From contig JAZBRS010000049.1 of the NCBI GenBank assembly GCA_037176725.1, positions 17,936,001 to 18,000,000 of the forward strand: a stretch of 64,000 bases of DNA, in the 5' to 3' direction. The position numbers and the translations under genes are program-made. Shown here piece after piece: positions 34,114-44,140 of the stretch. Origin of the DNA: Posidonia oceanica. Lineage: Eukaryota > Streptophyta > Magnoliopsida > Alismatales > Posidoniaceae. The number at the start of each line of letters is the position of its first letter. Position 1 is the stretch's first letter. The notes beneath the pieces were generated by a model that did no database searches, was not told the DNA's origin, and saw nothing but the letters and a program-made list of their open reading frames with translations.

Positions 34114-36588
34114 ATGTCGAGACGTCCTCGCCTCTTCCCTCCCACCACCACCACCAGAAGAACTCCGACCTCCCATAACCGAAGACCTCGTCGTGCACGG
34201 CCTCCTCCTTCTCCTCTCGTCTTCTCCCGCCGCCACTTCGTCCGCTCCCTCCTCAACGCCCTCAAGACCCACGCCACCAACCCCAACTACCACCAAACCC
34301 TCGATGACCTCTTCTCCTCCACCTCCGATGCCACCGATCTCGCCTCCTCCTCCTCCGACGCCATCTCCGCCGTCCCCCTCGCCCTCTCCCGCATCCATGA
34401 CCCCGCCTCCGCCCTCGCCTTCTACTCATGGGCCCGCCGCCGCCCCCCGGAGTTCCTCGACCCCGCCTCCTTCTCCGCCCTCCTCACGCTCCTCTCCCGC
34501 TCCCGCCGCTTCGAGGAGATGGCCGTCGTCCTGGAAGACATGAGTTTAGAGGATAAGGAGCCGAGTTCCGAAGCGGTCGGGGCGATGATCGACGCATATT
34601 CCCGGTCCGATCTCGTGGAGAAGGCCTTAGAGGTGTACACTAGTGCCAAAGGTGAGGGTGGGGGCTTCCCTGATGTGTTTTCTTGCAATTCGTTGCTTTA
34701 TGTGCTGGTGAAGTCTGGAAGGGTTCGAATTGCCCGGGAGGTGTACGACGAAATGCTGAAGCGGGAAGGCGGAGCGGACAACCGAAGTACGTGTGTGATT
34801 GCACGGGGTCTGTGCTTGGAGGGGAAGATGGGTGAGGCCTGGAAGCTGATCGAGGATAGATGGGGCGCGGGCTGTGTTCCAAATGTTGTGTTCTACAATG
34901 TACTCATGAATGGCTACTGTAAGGAAGGAGACGTTCGCAAAGCTTACAAGCTCTTTAGGGAAATGGAGCTGAAGGGATTCTTGCCCACCGTGGTGTCCTA
35001 TGGTGTATTGGTCGTTGGGTTCTGCAAGAGTGGTGATTTTCCGGAGATGAATCGGCTCTTGGTGGAGATGCGAGCTCGAGGATTGGAACCAAATGTGGAG
35101 ATGTACAATGGGCTTCTTGATGCAGGTTTTAAGTGTGGAAGTATTGTTCAGGCAAAGGCGGTTTTGAGGGTGATGATTGGAAGAGAGTGTGAACCAGACA
35201 TGGTAACTTATAATACTTTGATTTCAGGTTTCTGTCATAGTGGAAACATTCGACAGGCTGAGCATCTCTTGAGGGAGTCAATTCGAAAGGGGCTGAGACC
35301 AAATAAATTTAGTTACAGTCCTGTAATTCACAAGTATTGCCTGAAAGGTGATGTCCTTACAGCATCTAATTTTCTCATTGAGATGGTGGAAAGAGGTCTT
35401 TCACCTGACTTGGTAACTTATGGAGCTCTTATCCATGGTCTTGTCACAGCAGGCGAGGTGAAAGAAGCATTAGCATTTAAAGACAAACTGATGCAGAGGG
35501 GGGTATTTCCTGATGCAGCCATCTACAATATTTTGGTAAACGGGCTTGGCAAGAAAGGAATGCTTCCCACTGCTAAAGTTTTGTTCTCAGAGATGCTTGA
35601 TCGGAATATCCTTCCTGATGTGTTCGTTTATGCTACGCTGATTGATGGCTTTGTCAGAAATGGAAATTTAAGTGAGGCAAAAAAGGTCTTCACTTTCACA
35701 GAAGAAAAAAAAATCATGCCTGATGTTATTGTTTATAATGCTATGATAAAAGGATATTGTAAGTATAGTTTGATGAATGATGCTACTACAACCATGAGTA
35801 AGATGAGAAAAAATGGGTTCCATCCTGACGAGTTCACATATACAACACTTATAGATGGTTTTGTAAAAGAGAATAACATCAGTGGTGCTATGACTGTGTT
35901 CTCTGACATGTTGAAGAGGAGGTGTAAAGCAAATGTAGTTACTTACTCAGCCCTGATAAATGGGTTTTGTAGGCAGGGTGATTTTGCTAGAGCAGAGAAA
36001 ATTATCACAGAGATGCGATCTTGTGGTCAAAATCCAAATGTTATAACATATAGCATTCTCATTGGCAGCTCCTGCAAGTATCATAATATTCTCAAAGCTA
36101 CAATGTATTTCGAAGAGATGTTACATGATAGGTGCCATCCTAATGATGTTACGTTCCATTACTTGATTAACGGACTAACAAGTATTTCATGTCTACAGAC
36201 ATGTGAAGGAAGTCGGCTTCAGGAGAAAGGTGATTCTATTATTTTGGATGTATTCAGGAATATGATCTCAGATGAATGGGATTCTAGAACTTCTGCATAT
36301 AGTGCTATCATCTCTTGTCTTTGCAAGCATCAGATGGTCAAAGTGGCGTTGCAGTTGAGAGATAACATGATATTGAAGGGCTACACAAACAGTCCTGTTG
36401 TATCTGTTTTGCTTCTACATGGACTTTGTTTAGAAGGAAGATCTAGCGACTGGGAAAGTATTATCTCTTGCAATTTTAATTCATCTGAGCTAAATATGGC
36501 TTTAAAGTACACGACATTACTTGACCAACACTTAAATCATGGAATGTTTTCCGAGGCTTCAAGGATTTTTTATTCATTGGTTGAATAA
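34114..36588 (+). CDS. P-class pentatricopeptide repeat protein, 824 aa, intronless
   Basis: About fifteen consecutive 35-residue P-type PPR motifs are readable from roughly residue 155 to 690, for example 'VVFYNVLMNGYCKEGDVRKA' and 'VTYNTLISGFCHSGNIRQA'. There are no E, DYW or SMR extensions. PPR proteins bind single-stranded organellar RNA base by base and act in its processing, editing or translation. The Met at 34114 (MSRRPRLFPP) is preferred over 34036 because it opens an Arg/Ser/Thr-rich, acid-free stretch typical of an organelle transit peptide; mitochondrial targeting is likely but inferred. Length and repeat layout match the family of Arabidopsis At1g52620, recognised from memory. 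The frame is intact and intronless, and the 5' third is far more GC-rich than the 3' end. This is the only apparently functional host gene in the window. Confidence 0.93.
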   Translation: MSRRPRLFPPTTTTRRTPTSHNRRPRRARPPPSPLVFSRRHFVRSLLNALKTHATNPNYHQTLDDLFSSTSDATDLASSSSDAISAVPLALSRIHDPASALAFYSWARRRPPEFLDPASFSALLTLLSRSRRFEEMAVVLEDMSLEDKEPSSEAVGAMIDAYSRSDLVEKALEVYTSAKGEGGGFPDVFSCNSLLYVLVKSGRVRIAREVYDEMLKREGGADNRSTCVIARGLCLEGKMGEAWKLIEDRWGAGCVPNVVFYNVLMNGYCKEGDVRKAYKLFREMELKGFLPTVVSYGVLVVGFCKSGDFPEMNRLLVEMRARGLEPNVEMYNGLLDAGFKCGSIVQAKAVLRVMIGRECEPDMVTYNTLISGFCHSGNIRQAEHLLRESIRKGLRPNKFSYSPVIHKYCLKGDVLTASNFLIEMVERGLSPDLVTYGALIHGLVTAGEVKEALAFKDKLMQRGVFPDAAIYNILVNGLGKKGMLPTAKVLFSEMLDRNILPDVFVYATLIDGFVRNGNLSEAKKVFTFTEEKKIMPDVIVYNAMIKGYCKYSLMNDATTTMSKMRKNGFHPDEFTYTTLIDGFVKENNISGAMTVFSDMLKRRCKANVVTYSALINGFCRQGDFARAEKIITEMRSCGQNPNVITYSILIGSSCKYHNILKATMYFEEMLHDRCHPNDVTFHYLINGLTSISCLQTCEGSRLQEKGDSIILDVFRNMISDEWDSRTSAYSAIISCLCKHQMVKVALQLRDNMILKGYTNSPVVSVLLLHGLCLEGRSSDWESIISCNFNSSELNMALKYTTLLDQHLNHGMFSEASRIFYSLVE

Positions 36589-37008
36589 TATAAGTCTGAA
36601 CGAACATGTGAAGGAAGCCGGCTTCAAGAGAAAGGTGATTCTATTATTTTGGATGTATTCAGGAATATGATCTCAGATGAATGGGATTCTAGAACTTCTG
36701 CATATAGTGCTATCATCTCTTGTCTTTGCAAGCATCAGATGGTCAAAGTGGCGTTGCAGTTGAGAGATAACATGATATTGAAGGGCTACATAAACAGTCC
36801 TGTTGTATCTGTTTTGCTTCTACATGAGCTTTGTTTTGAAGGAAGATCTAGCGACTGGGAAAGTATTATCTCTTGCAATTTTAATCCATCCGAGCTAAAT
36901 ATGGCTTTAAAGTACACGACATTACTTGACCAACACTTAAATCATGGAATGTTTTCCGGGGCTTCAAGGATTTTTTATTCATTGGTTGAATAATACAAGT
37001 CTGAACGT
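36199..37008 (+). repeat. 405-bp tandem duplication of the PPR gene's 3' end
   Basis: 36199-36603 and 36604-37008 are direct repeats with about 11 differences (about 97% identity by eye). The unit covers the last 130 codons, the stop and 15 bp of 3' flank. As 405 is divisible by three, the second copy stays in frame with the first. Confidence 0.95.
36604..36993 (+). pseudogene. Duplicated C-terminal fragment of the PPR gene, in frame behind one stop
   Basis: After the TAA at 36586-36588 the frame is open again through the junction to the second TAA at 36991-36993, adding 134 codons. The copy differs by five amino acids and about three silent changes, suggesting relaxed constraint. It has no promoter of its own, and an internal Met at 36649 could open a 114-residue peptide. 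It is most likely part of the 3' untranslated region; translation would need stop readthrough. Confidence 0.75.
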
Positions 37009-37099
37009 AATCTGAACCTTTAGGGAGTTTAATTCAACATGGATTTATGAAGAAATTGTAAATCATGCATTATAAAATGTAACTCCATAGGAGATCTAC
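37009..37099. other. Short AT-rich spacer downstream of the PPR duplication
   Basis: Likely the 3' flank of the PPR locus. It includes ATTATAAAATG near 37070. No canonical AATAAA signal was identified with confidence. Confidence 0.3.
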
Positions 37100-39295
37100 T
37101 GTTACATAGTCATGCTATTTGGACTAAAGAATGTTGGAATCATCTATCAAAGGGTTATGATGGTAATTTTTCACGATATGATACATGATTGCATGGAGTG
37201 TTATGTAGATGATTTGCTGGTGAAATAAAAAAATAAGTGAGAGACACTTCAAGGCCTTAGAAAGGGGCAAACCAATATAACCTTAAAATGAATTTCAAAA
37301 AGTGTGTCTTTGGTGTAACTGTCAGGAAACTACTCGGCTTCATGATAAGCAAGTAGGGAATTGATGTAGATTTCGAAAAGGCCAAATCTATAATGGAAAT
37401 GCCATATCCGAAGAATGTTAAGGAACTTAAAGGACTCGAAGGAACGTTGTAATTTATCAGGAGATTAATTTCTTAACATGTAGAAAAATGTAGGCCTTTC
37501 TATGAGTTATTAAAAGGAGGTGTGGTGTTCGAATGGGTTGAGGCCTGTCAAAAGGCATTTGATGACTTAAAATTTTACTTCTTCAATCCCCTAGTACTAA
37601 CTGCATCAGTTCCCAAGAGGCCACTCTTACTCTATCTGGCCGTTACTAATAACTCTGTTGGAGTCGTCCTAGCATAACATGATGAAACTAGGTGGAAAGA
37701 GAAAGCTGTCTATTAACTAAGTAGAACGTTCGTAGAATACGAGAGGAAATATTCCCAGATTGAGAAACACTGCTTGGTCCTAGTATGGACTTCTCAGAAA
37801 CTTAGGTATTATTTCTAAGCACACAAAGTTTGCTACATAGTCGAGATGAACCTTATCAAGTATATGTTTAAGAAACCCGCACTGTCCAGAAGGTTAACAC
37901 GATGGTAGATGCTTCTCATGGAATTCAACTTATAATTCATTACATCGAAAGCAGTCAAGTGGCAAGCAATGGTTGATCAACTCACTGGACTACCTGTATT
38001 AGAATACCAACCAGTCCCAACTGATTTTCCGAACGAAGAGATCCTTGCAATCAATAGTGTCACACCACTAGTCAAAGAATGAATCCTCCATTTTGATGGG
38101 GCACTCAACTCATAAGGTGTTGGAATAGAGGCAACACTCGTCACTCCGGAAGGCGTCATCATCCTTACCGTTGTACAATTTGGTTTCTCGATAAGTAACA
38201 ACATAGTAGAATGTGAGGCCTTAATCCTAGGGCTACAAATGGCCGTTGATCTAGGGGCAAAGAGGCTAAAAATAGTGGGAGACTCGCAGCTCGTCATCTG
38301 ACAGGTCCTCAACAAGTACAAGACTTTTTCGCTAAGGCTTCAGGAGTATCGTAACTTAACACGTGCTTTATTGAAGAAATTTGACAAGGTAGTATATGTG
38401 CATGCACTCAAGAGTAACAACATCCTAGCTAACTCCCTTTTTTCACTCGCGTCATCGTTCTCATTCAACCCGGAGCATGATGAACAACCTGTTCTTGTAC
38501 AAAAGATCAATTCACCAATAGTGGAATCAACCGCAGAGCAGGTCCGAGAACTTAAGAACGAGTCACGCTAGGAGAACATAATGCATGTTGAGGTATGCTA
38601 CCAAGGAACCACTAAAGCCAACGATGATAGGAATCTGTGGTATTATGACATCATGGAGTACATTCAGGATGGCACCTTCTCGCCACTTGCCACTTCTAAG
38701 GACAAAGAAGTCCTGAGAAGGTTAGCTACCAGATATTACATTAGAGCAAACACATTATTTCAAAGAAACGCTGTTAGGGGTTGAACTCTGATGTGTGGAC
38801 ATGTCAGAAGTAGTCGAAATCTTTAAGGAAACACGTGAAGGAGTCTGCGAAGGCCACATCAAGTCCCAATTCATGGCTAAAATAATTATCAGAAAGGGGT
38901 ATTATTGGCCTACGATGGAAGTCGATTGCGCAGATAAGGTTAAAAGGTGTAAGAGCTGTCAAGTGTATGTCGACAAGATTCACACTCTAGCCTCAGCACT
39001 CTATGCATTGGCAGTACCTTGGCCTTTTTTTATGTGGGCCTTTGATGTGGTTGGGCCTATCCGACAAAGGAAGGATAACACATTCATCCTCACTACAACT
39101 GAGTACTTCACCAAATGGATTGAAGTATAAGCATTTGTAAATATCAAAACCACAACCCTATGCTATTTCATTCAAAAGAATATCATTACTAGGTTTGGGG
39201 TTCCCAAAGCATTAGTAGCCGACAACGTGCCGATTCTTATCACAGAGGAGTTCATTAAGCTGTGCAAGAAGTTTGGTATCACTCTACATTGTGGA
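37100..39295 (+). pseudogene. Tat-lineage Ty3/gypsy pol relic (RT, RNase H, second RNase H, integrase)
   Basis: The relic starts inside reverse transcriptase (MLFGLKN, then the active-site YVDDLLVK near 37204). It continues with a degraded gypsy RNase H, then an extra archaeal-type RNase H recognised by HFDGA, NNIVECEALILGLQMA and GDSQLV (38080-38330), the hallmark of the Tat/Ogre lineage. Integrase follows with its zinc-binding region (GHIKSQ ... CKSCQVY) and catalytic core (FDVVGPI, then ADN), and ends abruptly near 39295. Stops are a mixture of TAA, TGA and TAG, unlike the TAG-rich younger copies, so this is the oldest retroelement here. gag, protease and LTRs were not identified beside it. 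Confidence 0.82.
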
Positions 39296-39943
39296 TACGG
39301 GGTTTTGGAGGTGGGTGTTCGCGTGTCTATGCCTTTTGCTACTTCGCTTTTGCTCCCTTTGGTTTGTATTCGACTTCTTCATTTCACAGATGTTGAAGTC
39401 AATGTGATCGCCACTCTCGGTTTGCTTGATGCTGGCCATCGAGACGTTTTAGGAAATTAGTGGATGTAGTGGGTTCAACTACCTTAGGTTAATGCCAACA
39501 TTGCCTAAGGGTACTCGCACTGGTGAGCTTTTCTTCTTCTTTCTTTTTTACTTGCCAAATAAAACCAAAGGTTCACGGATTAACTAAGTGCGGCAGAGGT
39601 GTATAAGATAAGAAGTAAATGACATAAAGCAAATGAAAATAATACTTACCCGAGGGTCTATTCCTTCCGGATGAAACTATATGCAATGTCTAACTACGAA
39701 TGCATTAACACAATGAAATGCAATAACATAAAGAAAACCTCCTTTTTGATCATAAAAATGTATGCGATTGAGTGCAATGTGATGATTCAGAGATGGTATC
39801 GATCTTCAATTTTCTCCTCTCTCTTTTCTCTCAGATTTTCACCTAGTTCAAAACTCTCTCTCTTCTCAATCTAGAATTCCAACTCTCAAAAATTCCTTCT
39901 AATCTAGAATCCTCCCTTCCTCTCAAAGGTTGAAGTACTCAGG

Positions 39944-39951
39944 TATAAATA
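39944..39951 (+). promoter_or_regulatory. TATA box in region G
   Basis: GGTATAAATAGAGGCACGAG has the classic plant TATA form. It follows a C/T-rich stretch of about 100 bp. It may drive the downstream retroelement. Confidence 0.55.
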
Positions 39952-40512
39952 GAGGCACGAGAGGATCAGAAAATGGTAAGAAAATCAAAATTGGCAAGGT
40001 AGTCCAGCTGTAACAAGAAATTTCCAATTCTAGGGTGTTAAACGTAGCCATATCTACGTCCTATATAGAATGTAGGAAATGCTGCGTCCTATGACCTCCA
40101 GATGCCCTGCCATAATTAACAAGGGAATATTTCCCCATTAAAGTCAAATTAAAGCCTACTTAAAGCCTGCTTTAAGTCCACGCACGGTCACCGGGTTTTC
40201 TAAAAAGGAAAACATTTTGTCTTCAAAATATTCCAAAGAAAGAAAGTGGCTGACGTGGCGAGGCTGAGCTATTGGGTATAAGACACAATAGTTCAAGTGT
40301 TCTATGTAAGACACGCCTCTTACCGTGTTTAACAATCTCAAGCTGTTAACTTATCAAATTTGGTATTGAGATCAACTGTGCTTAAATGAGTCAAATAATG
40401 AGGTAACAAAGACCTTCAAATAAGGCACAAAGACTCGTTAAAATATTGAAAATTTATTTCGAGTCTAGAAACGGAAAGTTTGGCTAAGATGGAAAGGAAA
40501 CGATAATGGTTG

Positions 40513-40567
40513 TAAGACACTAGATTACTTGCATTCAACGTAGAATGCAAGGAAAGCTGTGTTTTAT
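40513..40567. repeat. Inverted-repeat module in region G
   Basis: A perfect inner inverted repeat TTGCATTC/GAATGCAA surrounds AACGTA. Weaker outer arms AAGACAC and GTGTTTTA bracket it. Similar in architecture to the palindromes in LTR A. Confidence 0.6.
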
Positions 40568-40928
40568 AGCATGGAGGAGTTAATAAGGCTTCGGAGGGCC
40601 TTGGGCTTGAGAGAAAGACTACTGAGGCTAAATGCAACATAATATGGTGTGATACAACTTAAAGAAGGTAAGGGAATGCTAAAAAACGGGATATTTACAA
40701 GTTACCCCTCTTTGAAGGTGGTTTCGGCACAAAACTGGCTTCAAGGCAAAACGATATTCTTGTGTGGCACTTCTTGGGGGGGCTTTCTAATTAGCAAGAA
40801 GAAGAGAATCTAATGCTCGGATATGAGTATGAGCTGTTACCAAGCTGGAAGGGGGATAAGAAGATCCAACACCTAGATATGAGTTTGGGCTTCCATTAGG
40901 CTGGATAAGAAATATAGGGATCATCCTA

Positions 40929-41310
40929 GATATGAGACTAAATGCTGCCACTAGGGAAATAGACGCAGCCTTAGGGATTGCCTAAGGGGGTCAAAAGATA
41001 AGCCATTGGATATGAGACTAAATGCTGCCACTAGGGAAATAGACGTGGCCTCAGGGATTGCCTAAGGGTGTCAAAAGATAAGCCATTGGATATGAGACTA
41101 AATGCTTCCACAAGAAAAGAGACGCAGCCTCAGGGATTGCGTAAGAGGGTCAAAGGATAAGCCACTGGATATAAGACTAAATGCTGCCACTAGGGAAAGA
41201 GACGTGGCCTCAGGGATTACCTAAGGGTGTCAAAGGATAACCCACTAGATATGAGACTAAATGCTACCACCAGGGAAAGAGACACGACCTCAGGGATTGC
41301 CTAAGTGGGT
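40929..41310 (+). repeat. 80-bp tandem array, five copies
   Basis: TATGAGACTAAATGCTGCCA begins copies at 40931, 41011, 41091, 41170 and 41250 (period 80, one 79). Each unit also holds GCCTCAGGGATTGCCTAAGG. Copies differ by a few substitutions. Confidence 0.9.
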
Positions 41311-41330
41311 TGAATGGGTCAAAATAACCG

Positions 41331-41560
41331 GCTCATGGTGAGGAGGTCTAAGGAGGATAATCGACACTAGGGCGAGAAAATCCTAACCAGGTATTAAAAA
41401 AGACAACCGGCATTGGAGTGAGGAAGTCTAAGGAGGATGATAAGCACTGGGGCGAGGAAATCCTAACTAGGTATTAAAAAAGACAACAGGCATTGGGGTG
41501 AGGAAGTCTAAGGAGGATAACCAGCATTAGGGTGAGGAAATCCTAACAAGGTTGGAGAGT
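41331..41560 (+). repeat. Second 80-bp tandem array, three copies
   Basis: AGGAAGTCTAAGGAGGAT begins copies at 41341 (AGGAGGTCT), 41421 and 41501. The unit sequence is unrelated to the array just before it, yet the period is the same. Confidence 0.88.
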
Positions 41561-42016
41561 TTGAAGATAATCAATTCTGACGACCATTCATGATGCATTA
41601 TGATGCGTTTTGCATGAATGCATGCTGGTGAAAATGCGTGGGAGATGGTCTTGCTATGCAATGCATGACCCTAAATAGTGAGGTTTCTCTATCATCGCTT
41701 GCTTTGATTTGTTTATGGGGATGGCTCGGGAATTTATTTCACTATCTAGAGTTGACTGACACATGAATGGATGCAATTCGTCATAGTTAGGTGTCATTTC
41801 ATCGAGTGTAGCCTACACTCTCCATAGGGACCATTGTCCTATGACATGTAAGTTAGTGAGCAAGAGGTCTATGATGTTCCTCAGTGTTGGGTAAAGGGGG
41901 TTGACCTCACCTTTGCTAATTATGTTAGCTATTTCTATTGTTCTGCATCTGATGATGTAAAACGCGTGAATTCTAGCATTCTACACTTCAAATTTGTTTA
42001 TTTTCAATCTTGGTGT

Positions 42017-42072
42017 GTTGAATGCAGCCATATATGTGTCCAACATTAGACACATCATTGCTTGCATTTAAC
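42017..42072. repeat. Palindromic module in region G
   Basis: GTTGAATGCA and TGCATTTAAC are the outer arms. The centre GTGTCCAACATTAGACAC is a near-palindrome. It has the same layout as P1-P3 in LTR A, with changes mostly of C-to-T/G-to-A type. Confidence 0.75.
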
Positions 42073-42130
42073 AACTAGAGGTAGGCTGTTGTCCTTCCTT
42101 TCTGGCTGCTGCAAGTAAGGAAGTAAATAT

Positions 42131-43580
42131 TTGATTCTACGAGTATTTCCCCTTTTGGAGAGGTGTCCTCGCCGCACAACAGTCTCCTTTCCATTGTTTT
42201 CAGTCTCTTTTACTTTCTTTGTCAGCCTCATAGATTTGAATGATATTCCGCGTCATGCTTTTAAGGTGGCAAACTTTTCATCTCTCTCTGATCATGCGCA
42301 ACTTTACTTGGAGAAAATTCCTCATCACATGGTGTACTTTTTGATGAGCAGGAAGGTACATTTTGTTTTCTTTCCTCTTGCTCTCATGCTGTTTTCTTTT
42401 GTGTTAACCCTCTCTGCTCTTTTGACAGTTTGTGGCTAATTCGAATAACAAACGGGATTGCAAAGCCTTTAAACTTGATTGGGTTCAAAATTTTCGATCC
42501 TAGATGTTGAAGAAATACGGGGAACATTTGCAAGAGGCTGGCCTTCGACAAGCTTTACAGATGCTATGTCAGCCTATTGACTAGAAAGCACTTTTTGGCC
42601 TTTATGGGCTGTGGAATCCTCTTACTCACACCTTTTTCACCTCCTCTGAGGAACTCACCATTCTTTTGGAAGAGGTAAGCACGCTACTTGGCACCCATCC
42701 GGTTGATTATTCTATTTATTCCTGTGATGCTTATAATCTGTCAATTGGGATTATGGGGGTGTTTTCGCTTCTGAAACATATCTTTGACTCTATTATTGTC
42801 TCGAAAGATCTGGTGTCAGATGGCTGTATTAACCTTGCTTATTTGTGGTAGTTCTTCACCAAGCAAAGAGACAATATTCGGTTTGAGGCATCTTACCTAG
42901 AATGTATTTTCATTTTGATAGGAGGGTTGGTGTTTTTTCTCAATGAAGCTCTCACCATTAGTGCATATCATGCGAAACTCATGTGTATGAGTGTCCGCAA
43001 TCCGGAGAAAAGTTTGAGTCAGTCAGTGCTGGCGTTCACCATACGCGGTTTATCGAGCGAGTGTGTTGGTGGACCTTTCTTTGGATCCCCTTTCTTGCTT
43101 TTAAGATGGCTGGATGAACATATCTTGGTGCTTTCTCTTGATGCTGATCTCCCACTTGAGGAATACATCCGTCGTATTTATGCATGTGATGTCAAGCCGC
43201 AAGTGGACCTTTTTAGACAGTTTTCTTCATTCAAGACAATATGTGACTCTGAGTATTTTTTTACGTTAGTTGGAGCAACAGAGTTCGTAAGGTACAACCC
43301 CCAACGTTGTTTTTCCATGCTTGGCATTCCACGCGCCATTCCTTCCATGCCTTGCTTTCTGGACATGATTCTTCTGCACCTGAGGGACACTCCTGGGGAT
43401 GTCACTCAAGTGTACATCCATACCGACATCTGGGATGGGAAGGGTCAGAGCCGAGCCCTCTCTTCATGGGACAGCATGAACGCAGATCAGGACGCCATTT
43501 ATCTTGCTACCTATGATGTGTGGTATGAAAGCGTGAGGCCCAAGCTTTGTAATGAATCTGTGAAGAAACAGAGGTTGTAG
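42131..43580 (+). pseudogene. DUF7745-like extra gene of region G, degenerate
   Basis: The readable segments in order are SDHAQLYLEKIPHHMVYFLM, a likely intron (42355-42429, GT..CAG), then GLWNPLTHTFFTSSEELTI with LLEEVSTLLG, GGPFFGSPFLLLRWLDEHI, FVRYNPQRCFSMLGIPRAIP and a Lys/Arg-rich end. The 'WNP-THTFF..EEL' box and the 'RYNPQR...GIPRAIP' box are those of plant DUF7745/PMD-type retroelement proteins. Three TAG stops interrupt it (after NFRS, PID and YLW). The last segment, 42915-43580, is open for 221 residues. It precedes the PMD-like gene on the same strand. Function unknown; domain name from memory. Confidence 0.6.
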
Positions 43581-44140
43581 TGAATTTGTAATCCTGCACG
43601 GTTAATAAATTTCCATTTTTCTGATTTTTATGCATGTGTGCTATTTTTGAGAAATTTAAGGGCCAAAAGAGCAGGTTGAAGGACTTCCCTGTGTCAGAAG
43701 TGTTGAACGCTGAACTTGGTGTGTTCAATGTTAGATGCATCAATGCCAGCGTTCAATGCTTTGGCAGTCTTGGAAGCATTCAACGCCCTGATGCTAGCAT
43801 TTTCTTATGAACCCGACATTATACACATCAGGCGGTTCAACTCCTCCATTCCTTCTTCCTTCTCCCGCTCTCACTTCCTCCTCTCTTCTTCTCCGGCGAC
43901 AGCGGCCTTCCTCTAGTCGTCCGTCGTACTCCGGTGTGAGGTGGTGATCATGCTTGATGGTGGAAGCTTCGATGGTGTTTTCTCATGACAACTGCAGACG
44001 TTTCATGGTGGCATCGGTGGCTATGCGTGTTTCCCGGTGGTGGGTTCAAGCAGCGCCATCGTGAAGGTATTCCCTCTCTCTCTCTTTTCCTTTAGTCTTC
44101 CCTTGAATGTATCACCAATTCCCATTGGGTCTTTTCACAA
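43581..44140 (+). other. Spacer between the paired genes of region G
   Basis: Non-coding, with a palindromic module at 43702-43758, and a C/T-rich stretch (43840-43910) that could be a leader of the PMD-like gene. A GT donor-like 'AAGGTATTCC' is near 44065. Confidence 0.4.
43702..43758. repeat. Palindromic module in region G
   Basis: Outer arms GTTGAACGC and GCGTTCAAT; centre GTGTTCAATGTTAGATGC. This is the third clear instance of the module outside LTR A, lying between the two extra genes. Confidence 0.7.

Larger units (their letters stand above)
39296..42016 (+). mobile_element. Non-coding retroelement-like region G (possible LTR/leader)
   Basis: No gene. It contains a TATA box, several inverted-repeat modules resembling those of LTR A (about 40035-40095, 40265-40330, 40513-40567), and two 80-bp tandem arrays. 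Its relation to the pol relic on the left and the gene pair on the right is unresolved. It could be an LTR and 5' leader of the element encoding the pair. Confidence 0.45.
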
